Below, in pieces: positions 17,741 to 25,485 of a stretch of DNA of 64,000 nt. The translations under genes and the position numbers were made by a program. The notes under the pieces were generated by a model, which worked only from the letters and a program-made list of their open reading frames with translations, made no database searches and was not told the origin of the DNA. Source of the DNA: Bacillus sp. FJAT-22090 (GTDB lineage Bacteria; Bacillota; Bacilli; Bacillales_A; Planococcaceae). How positions within the stretch are numbered: position 1 is the first letter of the stretch; each line of letters starts with the position of its first letter. The DNA is taken from positions 3,906,154 through 3,970,153 of the forward strand of contig NZ_CP012601.1 in NCBI RefSeq assembly GCF_001278755.1, in the 5' to 3' direction.

Positions 17741-17774
17741 CTTATTCAACTAACGAGGCAGGTTATAGAATAAG
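17741..17774 (+). repeat. Palindromic element copy 8
   Basis: CTTATTCAACTAAC / GAGGCAG / GTTATAGAATAAG: the longest arms of any copy. It lies 57 bases before the DUF4362 gene. Confidence 0.8.
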
Positions 17775-17831
17775 ACTTGTAACACCCATAAGAGAAAAAA
17801 CGTCTAATTACAAAAGGGGTGAAGTACAGCG

Positions 17832-18272
17832 ATGAAAAAGATAAATATTATATTTGCTTCATTCTTAATTGCTGGTTGTCAAAACACAGAAAATTCAACA
17901 ATTAAAAATCTGGAACAAAATAATATTCCAGATTACACACCTGCATCTGAAGATGTTATAGATATGCATGGCGAAATTGAAAATAAAGAGAGATTTCAGG
18001 AGTTCCTGAATAATGTTGGAAAAGCGAAAAAGGATAGTATACGAGTTGTTAAATATACAGAAGAAGGTGACCCAATGCTTCATGATCTTGAATATGATGG
18101 TGAAGTTATAAAATCAACAACAGACACACGAAGAGATAAATTTGGTCAAGGAAGTATTATTAGTACTACTTGTACCACAATTGAGGTGGTCGAAACTACT
18201 GAAAGAACTGATTACATTCTTGAAGGTTGCGAAGATACTATAGATAATACCGTTTTGGTCACTTGGAAATAG
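17832..18272 (+). CDS. DUF4362 domain lipoprotein
   Basis: A 146-residue lipoprotein: signal MKKINIIFASFLIAG then Cys16. The mature part carries the DUF4362 pattern DVIDMHGEIENKERFQEF, KKDSIRVVKYTEEGDPMLHDLEYDGE and a late Cys pair (STTCTTIE, EGCED). DUF4362 proteins are small exported Bacillus proteins of unknown function. The ribosome site AAAAGGGG precedes the ATG. It is flanked on both sides by palindromic elements (17741, 18325). Confidence 0.82.
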   Translation: MKKINIIFASFLIAGCQNTENSTIKNLEQNNIPDYTPASEDVIDMHGEIENKERFQEFLNNVGKAKKDSIRVVKYTEEGDPMLHDLEYDGEVIKSTTDTRRDKFGQGSIISTTCTTIEVVETTERTDYILEGCEDTIDNTVLVTWK

Positions 18273-18324
18273 TAGGGAAATATTTTTTCATTAATAGATA
18301 TTTTAATGTAAATGTGAATAAATT

Positions 18325-18357
18325 CACTTAAACTAACGCAGCAGTTTAGTTGAACAA
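18325..18357 (+). repeat. Palindromic element copy 9
   Basis: TTAAACTAAC / GCAGCAG / TTTAGTTGAAC, preceded by a GTGAAT / ATTCAC mini-hairpin (18314-18327). It lies 45 bases before a decayed start at 18402. Confidence 0.75.
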
Positions 18358-18401
18358 GGATGTAGAAATATAATGGTATAGAAATTACTAAGAGGTGGAT
18401 T

Positions 18402-18480
18402 ATGAAATAAGTAGAGATTATGGGAAATTGTATTGTTCCTTCAATTCTTTATGGGGTATCAGCATAGGAAGTTGTAGTTA
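18402..18480 (+). pseudogene. Decayed small gene between two palindromic elements
   Basis: A perfect-looking start (AGAGGTGG, then ATG at 18402) is followed at once by AAA TAA. Beyond the stop the frame reads VEIMGNCIVPSILYGVSA before another stop. The start signal is intact and the coding part broken. Original family not recognised. Confidence 0.4.
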
Positions 18481-18520
18481 ATTTTAGAAAAACAAAAAAC
18501 CTATATTAGGTAACTCTTTT

Positions 18521-18555
18521 TTCTTATTAACTACCGAAACAGCTTAGCGGAATGA
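18521..18555 (+). repeat. Palindromic element copy 10 (degenerate)
   Basis: CTTATTAACTACC / GAAACAG / CTTAGCGGAATGA. The layout is retained but both arms carry mismatches. The remaining sequence to 18684 shows one imperfect hairpin (GGCGCTCTCC / AAAGCGCC) near 18590-18620. Confidence 0.45.
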
Positions 18556-18684
18556 ATTGATAGGATAGGGCAGGGAAAATTATTGAGAAAGGCGCTCTCC
18601 TTACTTGAGAAAAGCGCCGTTAACGGAATAAGAATTAAATATTTCTTTGTCTGTATATTTTCATAATCAGATACTATTAGAACA

Positions 18685-19311
18685 CTAAATTATTTTGTTT
18701 CTATACATTACCTTATTTACAGTATGCCTTACGGTATTATGACCTACTTTAGTACCTTTACCAATAGCTATAAGCATAACATCTAAATGCCTTTCAGAAA
18801 TATTTAAGATTGCTTTTAATTTCTTAGAATCATAGCCTGACATAGTAATTGTTTCAAAACCAGCTTCATTTGCTAATAAAATTAATGACATTGATGCAAG
18901 ACTTACATCTCTAGTTAATTCTAGCTTTAGGTCTTCATTTGATTTATTTTCATAATATTGTATTGCAGCATTCGCTAGGTAATCTCTTAGCGATTCATCA
19001 TAAAAACCTGCTTGAAAGCCTTCTTCATGTATCTTAATAATATTATCTTTATTAAAGGCTTCATAATCACCTAACATAACAATTAAAGTTGAAGCTTCTA
19101 CCACTTGTTGTTGATTAAAAGCTATAGGTAGTAATAAATTTCTTAAGTCTGGATCATCAATAATTAAGTATCGAGTTGCTTGAATATTATTTCCGTTAGG
19201 TGACTTACTTGCACTTTCAATTAACGAGGTTAGAATTTCTGAACTTATTTTAAAACTGGAATCATAATGTCTAACTGAACGTCTTTTTTCCAAAATATTT
19301 CTTACACTCAT
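18685..19311 (-). CDS. Nitroreductase family protein
   Basis: A 208-residue FMN-dependent nitroreductase-fold protein. The start is the ATG at 19311 (GGAG eight bases upstream; MSVRNILEKRRSVRHYDSS), which gives the family's normal length and puts the RRSVRHYD flavin-binding loop at the N-terminus. Longer upstream frames read through the promoter. The C-terminal AIGKGTKVGHNTVRHTV region is typical. These enzymes reduce nitroaromatics and quinones with NAD(P)H. It is divergent from an HxlR regulator, a common pairing with redox or electrophile sensing. Confidence 0.85.
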   Translation of the reverse strand: MSVRNILEKRRSVRHYDSSFKISSEILTSLIESASKSPNGNNIQATRYLIIDDPDLRNLLLPIAFNQQQVVEASTLIVMLGDYEAFNKDNIIKIHEEGFQAGFYDESLRDYLANAAIQYYENKSNEDLKLELTRDVSLASMSLILLANEAGFETITMSGYDSKKLKAILNISERHLDVMLIAIGKGTKVGHNTVRHTVNKVMYRNKII

Positions 19312-19387
19312 ATCATCAACTCCGTATTTTTTATTAATTGCACCTTTAATTATAGTAAGCAATAATAAATAGGGAAATAACGCACAA

Positions 19388-19408
19388 AAAAGTGGGATAG
19401 CCACTTTT
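19388..19408. promoter_or_regulatory. Candidate HxlR operator
   Basis: Inverted repeat AAAAGTGG / CCACTTTT with a five-base centre, midway in the nitroreductase/HxlR divergent gap and 27 bases before the HxlR start. One half (AAAAGTGG) recurs just after the HxlR gene at 19799. Confidence 0.5.
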
Positions 19409-19434
19409 AAGTACCTATTCAGGAGGGACAGCAC

Positions 19435-19785
19435 ATGGTTAACTATAATACTGGAATCAACATTTTTATGGACATTGCAGGTGGGAAATGGAAATGTTTA
19501 ATACTCTTTTTCTTGATTCAAAAATCCGTAAGAACTAAAGAGTTTTATGAATTAATACCTGGAATTACACAGAAAGTCTTAACAGATCAATTGAAACAGT
19601 TAGAAAGAGATGGACTTGTACGAAGAGAAATATTTAAAGAAGTGCCCCCAAAAGTAGAATACAGCTTAACTGATCTAGGAAGATCATTTGTACCAGTATT
19701 AAACACAATGTGTGAATGGGGTAATGAGTATGCAATGATAAAAGGCATAGAAAAAGAACAACAAATTGATTGTGAACATAATTAA
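19435..19785 (+). CDS. HxlR family winged-helix regulator
   Basis: A 116-residue HxlR/MarR-like regulator: DIAGGKWKCLILFFL, LIPGITQKVLTDQLKQLERDGLVRRE (recognition helix and wing), EYSLTDLGRSF. AGGAGGG is seven bases before the ATG. HxlR proteins bind DNA as dimers and often sense reactive carbonyls, quinones or thiols. Divergence from the nitroreductase gene implies control of that gene. Confidence 0.9.
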   Translation: MVNYNTGINIFMDIAGGKWKCLILFFLIQKSVRTKEFYELIPGITQKVLTDQLKQLERDGLVRREIFKEVPPKVEYSLTDLGRSFVPVLNTMCEWGNEYAMIKGIEKEQQIDCEHN

Positions 19786-19848
19786 ACCTAAATTTCACAA
19801 AAGTGGCTGATTGAAAATAAATAGTTTTTGTTAAACATGAATTACACT

Positions 19849-19876
19849 TATTCAACTAACGGATGCTTTAGTTAAA
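19849..19876 (+). repeat. Palindromic element copy 11 (type B)
   Basis: TTCAACTAAC / GGATGC / TTTAGTTAAAGA, followed by a hairpin GAGTTGC / GCAGCTC (19884-19901) and T-rich sequence. This is the variant with a terminator-like 3' hairpin. Confidence 0.7.
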
Positions 19877-19910
19877 GATCAATGAGTTGCTTAGGCAGCT
19901 CTCTTTTCTT

Positions 19911-19937
19911 ATATAACTAACGCAGCAGGTTAGTGTA
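19911..19937 (+). repeat. Palindromic element copy 12 (type A)
   Basis: ATAACTAAC / GCAGCAG / GTTAGTGTAAT. It starts 35 bases after copy 11 ends and lies 70 bases before the gene at 20008: a B-then-A pair. Confidence 0.75.
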
Positions 19938-20007
19938 ATAAAAAATTACAGTATAAACATATAATGGTATAATTTGGTTAGTTGATTAGTGAAAGGCGGT
20001 TTCAAGT

Positions 20008-20238
20008 ATGAACCAACTGGGGTCTATGGGGATTTGGATAGGGATATTTTCTGCTTTTACGTTTGCTATTTGTCTATATTTCTCTCTTACATATTTTGAA
20101 CATTTAAAAAATAATGATGACCGTCTAATAAGACAATCAAAACTTTTTGCAGTATTGAGTCTACTTCTAGCTTTAATAATACCTGCGTTATATCAATTGT
20201 ATCTATTGAACCAAATGATGAATTTTAATGGCTTTTAA
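20008..20238 (+). CDS. Small membrane protein, 76 aa
   Basis: A 76-residue protein with two membrane helices (about 9-27 and 48-67) joined by a polar loop (EHLKNNDDRLIRQSK). AAGGCGG precedes the ATG. Both ends probably face the same side. No family recognised. It lies between palindromic copies 12 and 13. Confidence 0.6.
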   Translation: MNQLGSMGIWIGIFSAFTFAICLYFSLTYFEHLKNNDDRLIRQSKLFAVLSLLLALIIPALYQLYLLNQMMNFNGF

Positions 20239-20314
20239 CTGCGTAATGCTCTAAATAGTTTATAAAGATAGGATTACCTTTATTTTAAGAATCAATGGGT
20301 TATTCCATGTTTTT

Positions 20315-20340
20315 TTGAACTAACTGGTGATTTATTTTAA
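20315..20340 (+). repeat. Palindromic element copy 13 (degenerate, type B)
   Basis: TTGAACTAAC / TGGTGA / TTTATTTTAA, with terminator-like hairpins on both sides (ATGG / CCAT then T7 at 20295-20316; ATGGGG / CCACAT then T7 at 20344-20365). Confidence 0.5.
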
Positions 20341-20388
20341 GATCATGGGGCTGCCACATTTTTTTCAACTCTTAGAAGGAGATTAAAT

Positions 20389-20457
20389 ATGCAGATTATA
20401 ATTAAAAAAAACGAGAGGATAGACGAAGAACAGTTTGAAATGTCGGGAGATTATTGA
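20389..20457 (+). pseudogene. Very short ORF after AGAAGGAG, probably truncated
   Basis: ATG at 20389 with a good ribosome site gives 22 codons (MQIIIKKNERIDEEQFEMSG..) and then TGA. The frame continues (AKCFIYTRVIIKK) beyond the stop, so a Trp codon may have become TGA. The stretch to 20801 otherwise contains only copy 14 and its conserved spacer. Confidence 0.35.
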
Positions 20458-20516
20458 GCGAAATGCTTTATTTATACGAGAGTAATCATTAAAAAATGTA
20501 CATTTGGTTACTGTTC

Positions 20517-20567
20517 TTATTGAACTAACAGTTGCTTTTGCAGAACAAGACCATCATTCGATGGTCT
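20517..20567 (+). repeat. Palindromic element copy 14 (type B with terminator)
   Basis: TTGAACTAAC / AGTTGC / TTTTGCAGAAC, then stem AGACCAT / ATGGTCT and ATTTTT. The next 60 bases (ATCAAGTAGA, then GTGAAATGTTA) are shared with copies at 21639 and 22383. Confidence 0.65.
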
Positions 20568-20801
20568 ATTTTTATGTACAGAACAATCAAGTAGATTTAG
20601 GCAATCCAGTGTGAAATGTTAAAACGACAAAAAACTTGGAAGTAAACAAATTATCAATTGGTATTCTACAGATTTCTTTTGGAGTGGTTTCAGCTGAAGT
20701 TACAAAATAAAAAATGGAAAAGTTCGCAAAACTATATAATAATCCAATTATTATGGAAATATTAATAGTGTGAAGCTTATAATTGAACTAGGTGATTAAA
20801 A

Positions 20802-21560
20802 GTGACTATACAAAATAAAAAGATAATTGATATCTGTGATAACCGCAGACTATTCAATAAAAATTCACGTAACAGTATTCCAAGCGTAATCTTCATAGCA
20901 GGGTTAGGCGATAGCTATGAGACATGGAAAAAAGTCCAAGACCGAATATCACAAAAAACATCAACCTTGTCCTATAACAGGTCGGGTATTGGCAGAAGTC
21001 AAGTCGCATTCGTCCCGACGACTTGCTATGATCTAGTCGAGGAGCTCAACGAATTGTTGCTAGCACTTGAAGTGGAGAAACCCTATATATTGGTGGGACA
21101 TTCTTTTGGTGGTTTGGTCGCCAGATTATATGCCAGCCTGTATCCACTGAATATCTGTGGTATGGTTTTGGTTGACGCTGCACCGGAATATAAAGAACTT
21201 GCCTATGAAAAGGTTCTACCCGAAAATCTGATTGCAGGAAATAGGGAATATTACGAGAATCCTATGTTGAATAGTGAGAAGATTGATAAAATACAAAGCT
21301 ATAAGCAAATCGTTGATCATTCAAAGCAAAGCAACCTCCCTCTCTCAATTATTACAAGAGGTTTGCCTGACAATGATGAAGAGGGATGGCCATCTCAAGA
21401 AATATTGGAAATTGAGCAAAGACTCCAAGCAGAATTCCAATGGCTGTCAACGTCAAGCAAGTACAGGATTGCTAGTCGAAGTGGACATTATATTCATCAT
21501 GATGAGCCAGAAATTGTTATAGAGGAGATTATGTTAATGTTGATGGAGATGGGAAAATGA
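20802..21560 (+). CDS. Alpha/beta hydrolase
   Basis: A 252-residue alpha/beta hydrolase: oxyanion region VIFIAGLGDSYETWKK, YNRSGIGRS, nucleophile elbow GHSFGG (Ser101), VDAAPEY, and the C-terminal His in RSGHYIHHDEPE. The start is a GTG with a poor ribosome site (GGTGATTAAAA). No signal peptide, so cytosolic. Substrate cannot be told from sequence; esterase or lactonase are possible. Confidence 0.85.
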   Translation: MTIQNKKIIDICDNRRLFNKNSRNSIPSVIFIAGLGDSYETWKKVQDRISQKTSTLSYNRSGIGRSQVAFVPTTCYDLVEELNELLLALEVEKPYILVGHSFGGLVARLYASLYPLNICGMVLVDAAPEYKELAYEKVLPENLIAGNREYYENPMLNSEKIDKIQSYKQIVDHSKQSNLPLSIITRGLPDNDEEGWPSQEILEIEQRLQAEFQWLSTSSKYRIASRSGHYIHHDEPEIVIEEIMLMLMEMGK

Positions 21561-21638
21561 GCGACATTGCTTATAAAAATTTTTTTTGGTAGCAAGTCTA
21601 AGATTGAATGAATATATTTCATATGTGAAGTATTTCAC

Positions 21639-21688
21639 TTAAACTAACGGGATGCTTTAGTAAAACAAGACAATCATTTTGATGGTCT
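21639..21688 (+). repeat. Palindromic element copy 15 (type B with terminator)
   Basis: TTAAACTAAC / GGGATGC / TTTAGTAAAAC followed by AGACAATC / GATGGTCT and T6. A GTGAA / TTTCAC mini-hairpin stands just before it. Located 78 bases after the hydrolase stop. Confidence 0.75.
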
Positions 21689-21744
21689 ATTTTTTAATCC
21701 AAAACATCAAGGAAATCTAAGAAATCCTTTGTGAAATGTTACAC

Positions 21745-21775
21745 TTAAACTAACGAAGCAGGTTAGTTCAATAAG
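21745..21775 (+). repeat. Palindromic element copy 16 (type A)
   Basis: TTAAACTAAC / GAAGCAG / GTTAGTTCAATAAG, preceded by GTGAAATGTTACAC. It makes a B-spacer-A pair with copy 15. The following AGAAGGAG and ATG at 21791 lead only to a short frame. Confidence 0.8.
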
Positions 21776-21852
21776 AGAAGGAGAAGTTTTATGTCGTATT
21801 TGACACACTATGTGCAACAAAAAAGCTGGTAATTACCAGCCTAAATGATGAG

Positions 21853-22281
21853 TTATTCAATTGTATCCCATTGTGGATTCCAAACTACTTCCCATAAGTG
21901 CCCGTCAGGGTCTTGGAAGTGACCAGAGTATCCACCCCAAAATGTGTCGTGAGCAGGATCAGTTATAGTCGCACCTGCCCGTTTCGCTTGTTCCATTACA
22001 TTATCGACTTCGGCTTTACTATTAACATTGTGACCTAATGTAAACTCGGTAGGGCTTGATTTGGCTAATGGAACTTTTGCTTCGTGCGCGATGTCTTTGC
22101 GATTCCAAATAGCAAGTTTTAAGCCTGATTGTAAATCAAAGAAAGCAACTGCACCATGGTCAAATTCTTCTCCAACTATTCCTTCCGTTGGTAGGCCAAG
22201 GCCATCACGGTAAAAACGCAACGATTTTTCTAAATTATCGACACCTAAAGTGATTACAGTAATTCCTAGTTTCATAAACAT
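21853..22281 (-). CDS. VOC family (glyoxalase/bleomycin-resistance fold) protein
   Basis: A 142-residue vicinal-oxygen-chelate protein with two beta-alpha-beta modules: LGVDNLEKSLRFYRDGLGLP at the N-terminus and GYSGHFQDPDGHLWEVVWNP at the C-terminus, the latter holding the usual His and Glu metal ligands. AGGAGG lies before ATG 22281 (spacing 4) and ATG 22275 (spacing 10). One of the few reverse-strand genes in the repeat-rich region. Substrate unknown. Confidence 0.85.
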   Translation of the reverse strand: MFMKLGITVITLGVDNLEKSLRFYRDGLGLPTEGIVGEEFDHGAVAFFDLQSGLKLAIWNRKDIAHEAKVPLAKSSPTEFTLGHNVNSKAEVDNVMEQAKRAGATITDPAHDTFWGGYSGHFQDPDGHLWEVVWNPQWDTIE

Positions 22282-22343
22282 GGAGCCTCCTGATTTTTAA
22301 GTAAACTATACCATTTGTTTTAGGAGAAAACATAAAATTTGAT

Positions 22344-22436
22344 GTACATTCCGAACATAATGTGTAATAAAAGAGAAGGTGCTTCTTCAACTAACGGGTG
22401 CTTTAGTTAAACAAAACCATCATTTCGATGGTCTTG
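22344..22436 (+). repeat. Palindromic element copy 17 (type B) with conserved 5' flank and terminator
   Basis: Flank TACATTCCGAACATAATG then AGAAGGTGCTTC matches copy 6. The palindrome TTCAACTAAC / GGGTGC / TTTAGTTAAAC (22386-22412) is followed by AACCATCA / TGATGG-type hairpin (ACCATC / GATGGT) and T-rich sequence. Confidence 0.8.
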
Positions 22437-22489
22437 TTTTTTTATCCGAAATATCAAGTAGACCTCAGAAATCCATTGTGAAATGTTAC

Positions 22490-22520
22490 ACTTAAACTAA
22501 CGAAGCAGTTTAGTTGAAGA
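22490..22520 (+). repeat. Palindromic element copy 18 (type A)
   Basis: TTAAACTAAC / GAAGCAG / TTTAGTTGAAGAAG, preceded by GTGAAATGTTACAC exactly as in copy 16. It lies 21 bases before the gene at 22542. Confidence 0.8.
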
Positions 22521-22541
22521 AGAAATGATTGGGGTGTTCAA

Positions 22542-23411
22542 ATGATTAAAAGAAAGCTTGTTTCTGCGGTAGTGACTTATGCGTTGTTTATGATAATTTA
22601 TTTTTTATTTTACCAATCATGGTTTATCATCATTTTAGGTGTTTACTTATTCCCTATTATTTTGTTTTATGGAGTACCAGTATCTGTCTTCTCTGATTTT
22701 CTAACTAAAAATATAAAAGGGAAGTATAGAGGGATCTTGGCATTATTCATTCATTTATTCCTTGCCACTTTAGTAGTTTTGATTCCAGCTTTGTTTTCAG
22801 AATTGGGAAGAGATATTATACTTCCTGACTTACAGTTATTTTTAATTATTCCTATATTGTCTTCCAGTTTCTTTTGGTGTATAGATGAGTTTCTTAGGAT
22901 TAAAGAGGCAAGAGGTAGATTCGATTTGAAATTTACAAAAACTAGAGTGATTATTGTTCTTTGCATACTATTTATTGCTATATTATTGAATCCATTTAAA
23001 AAAGATTTGTGGGATGTAAATGAAGAGTTATTAAAAAAAGAAGTGTTATCAATTGAAGAATCCGTTGATACAATAAATTTATTAGATGTTACCCCCTTTG
23101 AATGGGATGTTATATATTCTTTTGATCCATATACATCTAAAGATACGGTATATGAAGAAGTTGGATATAAATGGGATAGTATAGCGGATACAGTAAGTGA
23201 TTCAATGAATCAAATTGTTTTTTTAAATGATGGAAAAGTTGTCTGTTATATTTATGGGTATCCCGATAATAATGGATATGGTATATCCTTTATAAAAAGA
23301 AAAAATTTAGAGATTACTGGTTCTGTGCTTAATGTTAGAGACGAATTAAACTTTCAAGTAACGAGAAGAAATGGAGAAATATATTTGAGCAACTATGAAC
23401 TATTCAAATAG
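22542..23411 (+). CDS. Membrane protein with C-terminal extracytoplasmic domain, 289 aa
   Basis: Four to five N-terminal membrane helices (about 8-55, 67-85, 95-113, 130-148) are followed by a soluble domain of about 135 residues beginning KKDLWDVNEELLKKEVLS. TTGGGGTG precedes the ATG. No catalytic or transport motif is recognised. It is framed by palindromic copies 18 and 19. Confidence 0.6.
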   Translation: MIKRKLVSAVVTYALFMIIYFLFYQSWFIIILGVYLFPIILFYGVPVSVFSDFLTKNIKGKYRGILALFIHLFLATLVVLIPALFSELGRDIILPDLQLFLIIPILSSSFFWCIDEFLRIKEARGRFDLKFTKTRVIIVLCILFIAILLNPFKKDLWDVNEELLKKEVLSIEESVDTINLLDVTPFEWDVIYSFDPYTSKDTVYEEVGYKWDSIADTVSDSMNQIVFLNDGKVVCYIYGYPDNNGYGISFIKRKNLEITGSVLNVRDELNFQVTRRNGEIYLSNYELFK

Positions 23412-23531
23412 GGAATATAATTGAAGTTCATTGAGCTGTTTAAAAGTTCTACTTTATATGTTCAACTGAAAAAGCGTTTACAAATGAATTTCAATGTAAT
23501 GAATTTGGGAATTTTTATTAAAAGTCATTTT

Positions 23532-23557
23532 ATTGAACTAACGCGGCAGGTTAGTTA
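23532..23557 (+). repeat. Palindromic element copy 19, last of the cluster
   Basis: TTGAACTAAC / GCGGCAG / GTTAGTTAGAG. I find no further copies to the right of this point in the window. Confidence 0.8.
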
Positions 23558-23716
23558 GAGGAAATAGCCCTTAGTATTAGAGATTTGGCGGAATGTAAAT
23601 GCTGTTTGTAAATCTACTAAAGCAGTTTGTAAAAATACACTTTCACATACATTAAAGAAGAGAAGAAACTTAATATTAAGCTCCTTCTCTTCCATTAATC
23701 GGTTATATGTTAACCA

Positions 23717-24742
23717 TTATAAGTGATAGTAATTTCTAATTTTCGGGAAATGAATAACAACTTTTGTAAACTGATTTTCCACTGAACTGATTGTTAAATC
23801 ATGACCGAGTTTAGTTGCTAATTGTTTAGCTAGATATAGGCCCATTCCTGTCGATTTGGCATTACTTCTGCCCGCGGTTCCTGTAAAACCCCGGTCAAAT
23901 ACCCGGTTAATGTCCTCCATTTTTATTCCCATTCCATTGTCTAAAATCAGCATTCTTTTTTCTTTGCTATCTTCTTCGAAAAATATTGCAATTTTACCGC
24001 CTCCATCCGTGTATTTTAATGAGTTTGTGAGCAATTGATCAATCACAAAACCAAGCCACTTGCTGTCACTTTGAATATATTGGTTTTTATTTTCTATATT
24101 GATTTGAATATCTTTGTTGATAAAAAGCTTAGCGTATTTTTTGACACTGTTTTTTATAATCTTGTTTACATTTACTTCTGTAATAAAGTAGTCTTTCGAA
24201 AATGAATCGATACGGGAATAGTAGAGTGCCTGTTCTACGTAATCATCAATTTTCCGCAACTCATCTTCAAATTTATCTACCAACCATTCTGTCGGCTGAT
24301 CTTCACTCTTCTCAATGAGTAACCGACTTACAGCAATCGGCAACTTCACTTCATGAATCCATGACATCACAAATTCCTGCTGCTCCCGTTTCTCGTTCTG
24401 CAACTTCTCTAATTCATGCAAGTAATTAATATTATTTTTTTTTATCAGATCAAGATACAGTTTTTGCTCATAATTCTGTGCTTTAGGAAGACCAACCAGA
24501 ACTCCTTCCAATTCACTTTCAGCTAACCTTTCCATTTCTTGATAGAACTTCCTTTGATTGATAAACCCAATTGCTAGGTAGAGAATCACAAAAAAGAGAG
24601 AACTTATATTGATATAGAAAATATTATTCACGATGCTTAAATCGGTAGTGCTAAGAAAGATAACGAGCGAGATGAAAGATATAAGGAGTACATAAAAAGC
24701 TAAAAAGAAACGCGTGTCTCTCAGGTAATTTGAAAATTTCAT
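23717..24742 (-). CDS. bceS: BceS-like intramembrane-sensing histidine kinase
   Basis: A 341-residue kinase with two N-terminal membrane helices (12-30, 44-62) and almost no loop between them, the mark of intramembrane-sensing kinases that rely on a partner ABC transporter. The H-box MSWIHEVKLPI (His130), the N-region QLLTNSLKYTDGG and G boxes DNGMGI and STGMGLYLAK are complete. It overlaps the response-regulator gene by four bases (ATGA). With the divergent bceAB transporter it should sense and resist cell-wall-active peptides such as bacitracin. Confidence 0.92.
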   Translation of the reverse strand: MKFSNYLRDTRFFLAFYVLLISFISLVIFLSTTDLSIVNNIFYINISSLFFVILYLAIGFINQRKFYQEMERLAESELEGVLVGLPKAQNYEQKLYLDLIKKNNINYLHELEKLQNEKREQQEFVMSWIHEVKLPIAVSRLLIEKSEDQPTEWLVDKFEDELRKIDDYVEQALYYSRIDSFSKDYFITEVNVNKIIKNSVKKYAKLFINKDIQINIENKNQYIQSDSKWLGFVIDQLLTNSLKYTDGGGKIAIFFEEDSKEKRMLILDNGMGIKMEDINRVFDRGFTGTAGRSNAKSTGMGLYLAKQLATKLGHDLTISSVENQFTKVVIHFPKIRNYYHL

Positions 24743-25410
24743 TTGATGGTGTAACCCTCCCCTTTTTTCGTAGCAATGAAATTTTCTTTCCCAAGCTCAA
24801 TCAGTTTTTTGCGTAAACGAGCGATATTTACAGTCAAGGTGTTATTATCAATGAAGTTTTCGTCTTTCCAAAGCTTACGCATGATTTTCGATCTATGGAC
24901 AATTGACTCCTTATTTTCCATTAGAAGTTTCAGAATAACGAATTCGGTCTTTGTCAGTTCTGCTTTTCTGTCCCTGTAAATCACTTCCCTGTCCTTCAAG
25001 TTCAATACCACTCCATCATATTCCAGCAAATTCGTCTCAAAATTCGTATAGGAATAGGATCTGCGCAATATAGCATTTATTTTGGCCAGCAGCACGTCGG
25101 TATCGAACGGCTTTTGGATAAAATCATCTCCCCCCATATTCATCGCCAAGACGGTATCCAGCGGTGTATTCCGGGATGAAAGGAAAATAATTGGGACTTG
25201 TGAAATTTCCCGTATTTGACGGCACCAGTGAAAGCCATCAAAGAACGGAAGATTGATATCCAAAAGCAGAAGATGTGGATCTTCATGTATAAAAGCTTCT
25301 ATTATTCGATCGAACTCCTCGAGTTTTGCCACTTCAAAGGACCATTTTTTTAGTGTATCACTCAATAGATCCCGAATTGTCACATCGTCTTCAATAATCA
25401 TGATCTTCAT
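24739..25410 (-). CDS. bceR: BceR-like OmpR-family response regulator
   Basis: A 223-residue OmpR-type regulator: acidic pocket EDD (7-9), phospho-acceptor Asp51 (LLLLDINLP), Lys in QKPFDTD, and a C-terminal winged helix ending FIATKKGEGYTIK. It precedes and overlaps the kinase gene. Its expected binding site is present upstream of the divergent transporter at 25472. Confidence 0.92.
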   Translation of the reverse strand: MKIMIIEDDVTIRDLLSDTLKKWSFEVAKLEEFDRIIEAFIHEDPHLLLLDINLPFFDGFHWCRQIREISQVPIIFLSSRNTPLDTVLAMNMGGDDFIQKPFDTDVLLAKINAILRRSYSYTNFETNLLEYDGVVLNLKDREVIYRDRKAELTKTEFVILKLLMENKESIVHRSKIMRKLWKDENFIDNNTLTVNIARLRKKLIELGKENFIATKKGEGYTIK

Positions 25411-25471
25411 TAATTTGCCTCCATAAGAGTTTTCTTATCGTTACTTTACCACACCATATTTGTGGCCAAAG

Positions 25472-25485
25472 TGACAAAATTGTAA
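25472..25485 (+). promoter_or_regulatory. BceR binding box upstream of bceAB
   Basis: TGACA-AAAT-TGTAA matches the TNACA-N4-TGTAA pattern I recall for BceR-type regulators. A second TGTAA half-site follows at 25501, and a TAGAAT -10-like hexamer at 25529. The position fits activation of the bceA promoter. Confidence 0.75.

Noticed and set aside
20609-20625. GTGAAATGTTA motif as a promoter
   Set aside because: Shared by three element spacers, but no convincing -35/-10 pair can be placed; more simply part of the repeated boundary.
6854-23557. Classical integron with attC sites
   Set aside because: The palindrome arms do not satisfy the RYYYAAC/GTTRRRY core rule and there is no integron integrase in the window; only the cassette-like layout is kept as a finding.
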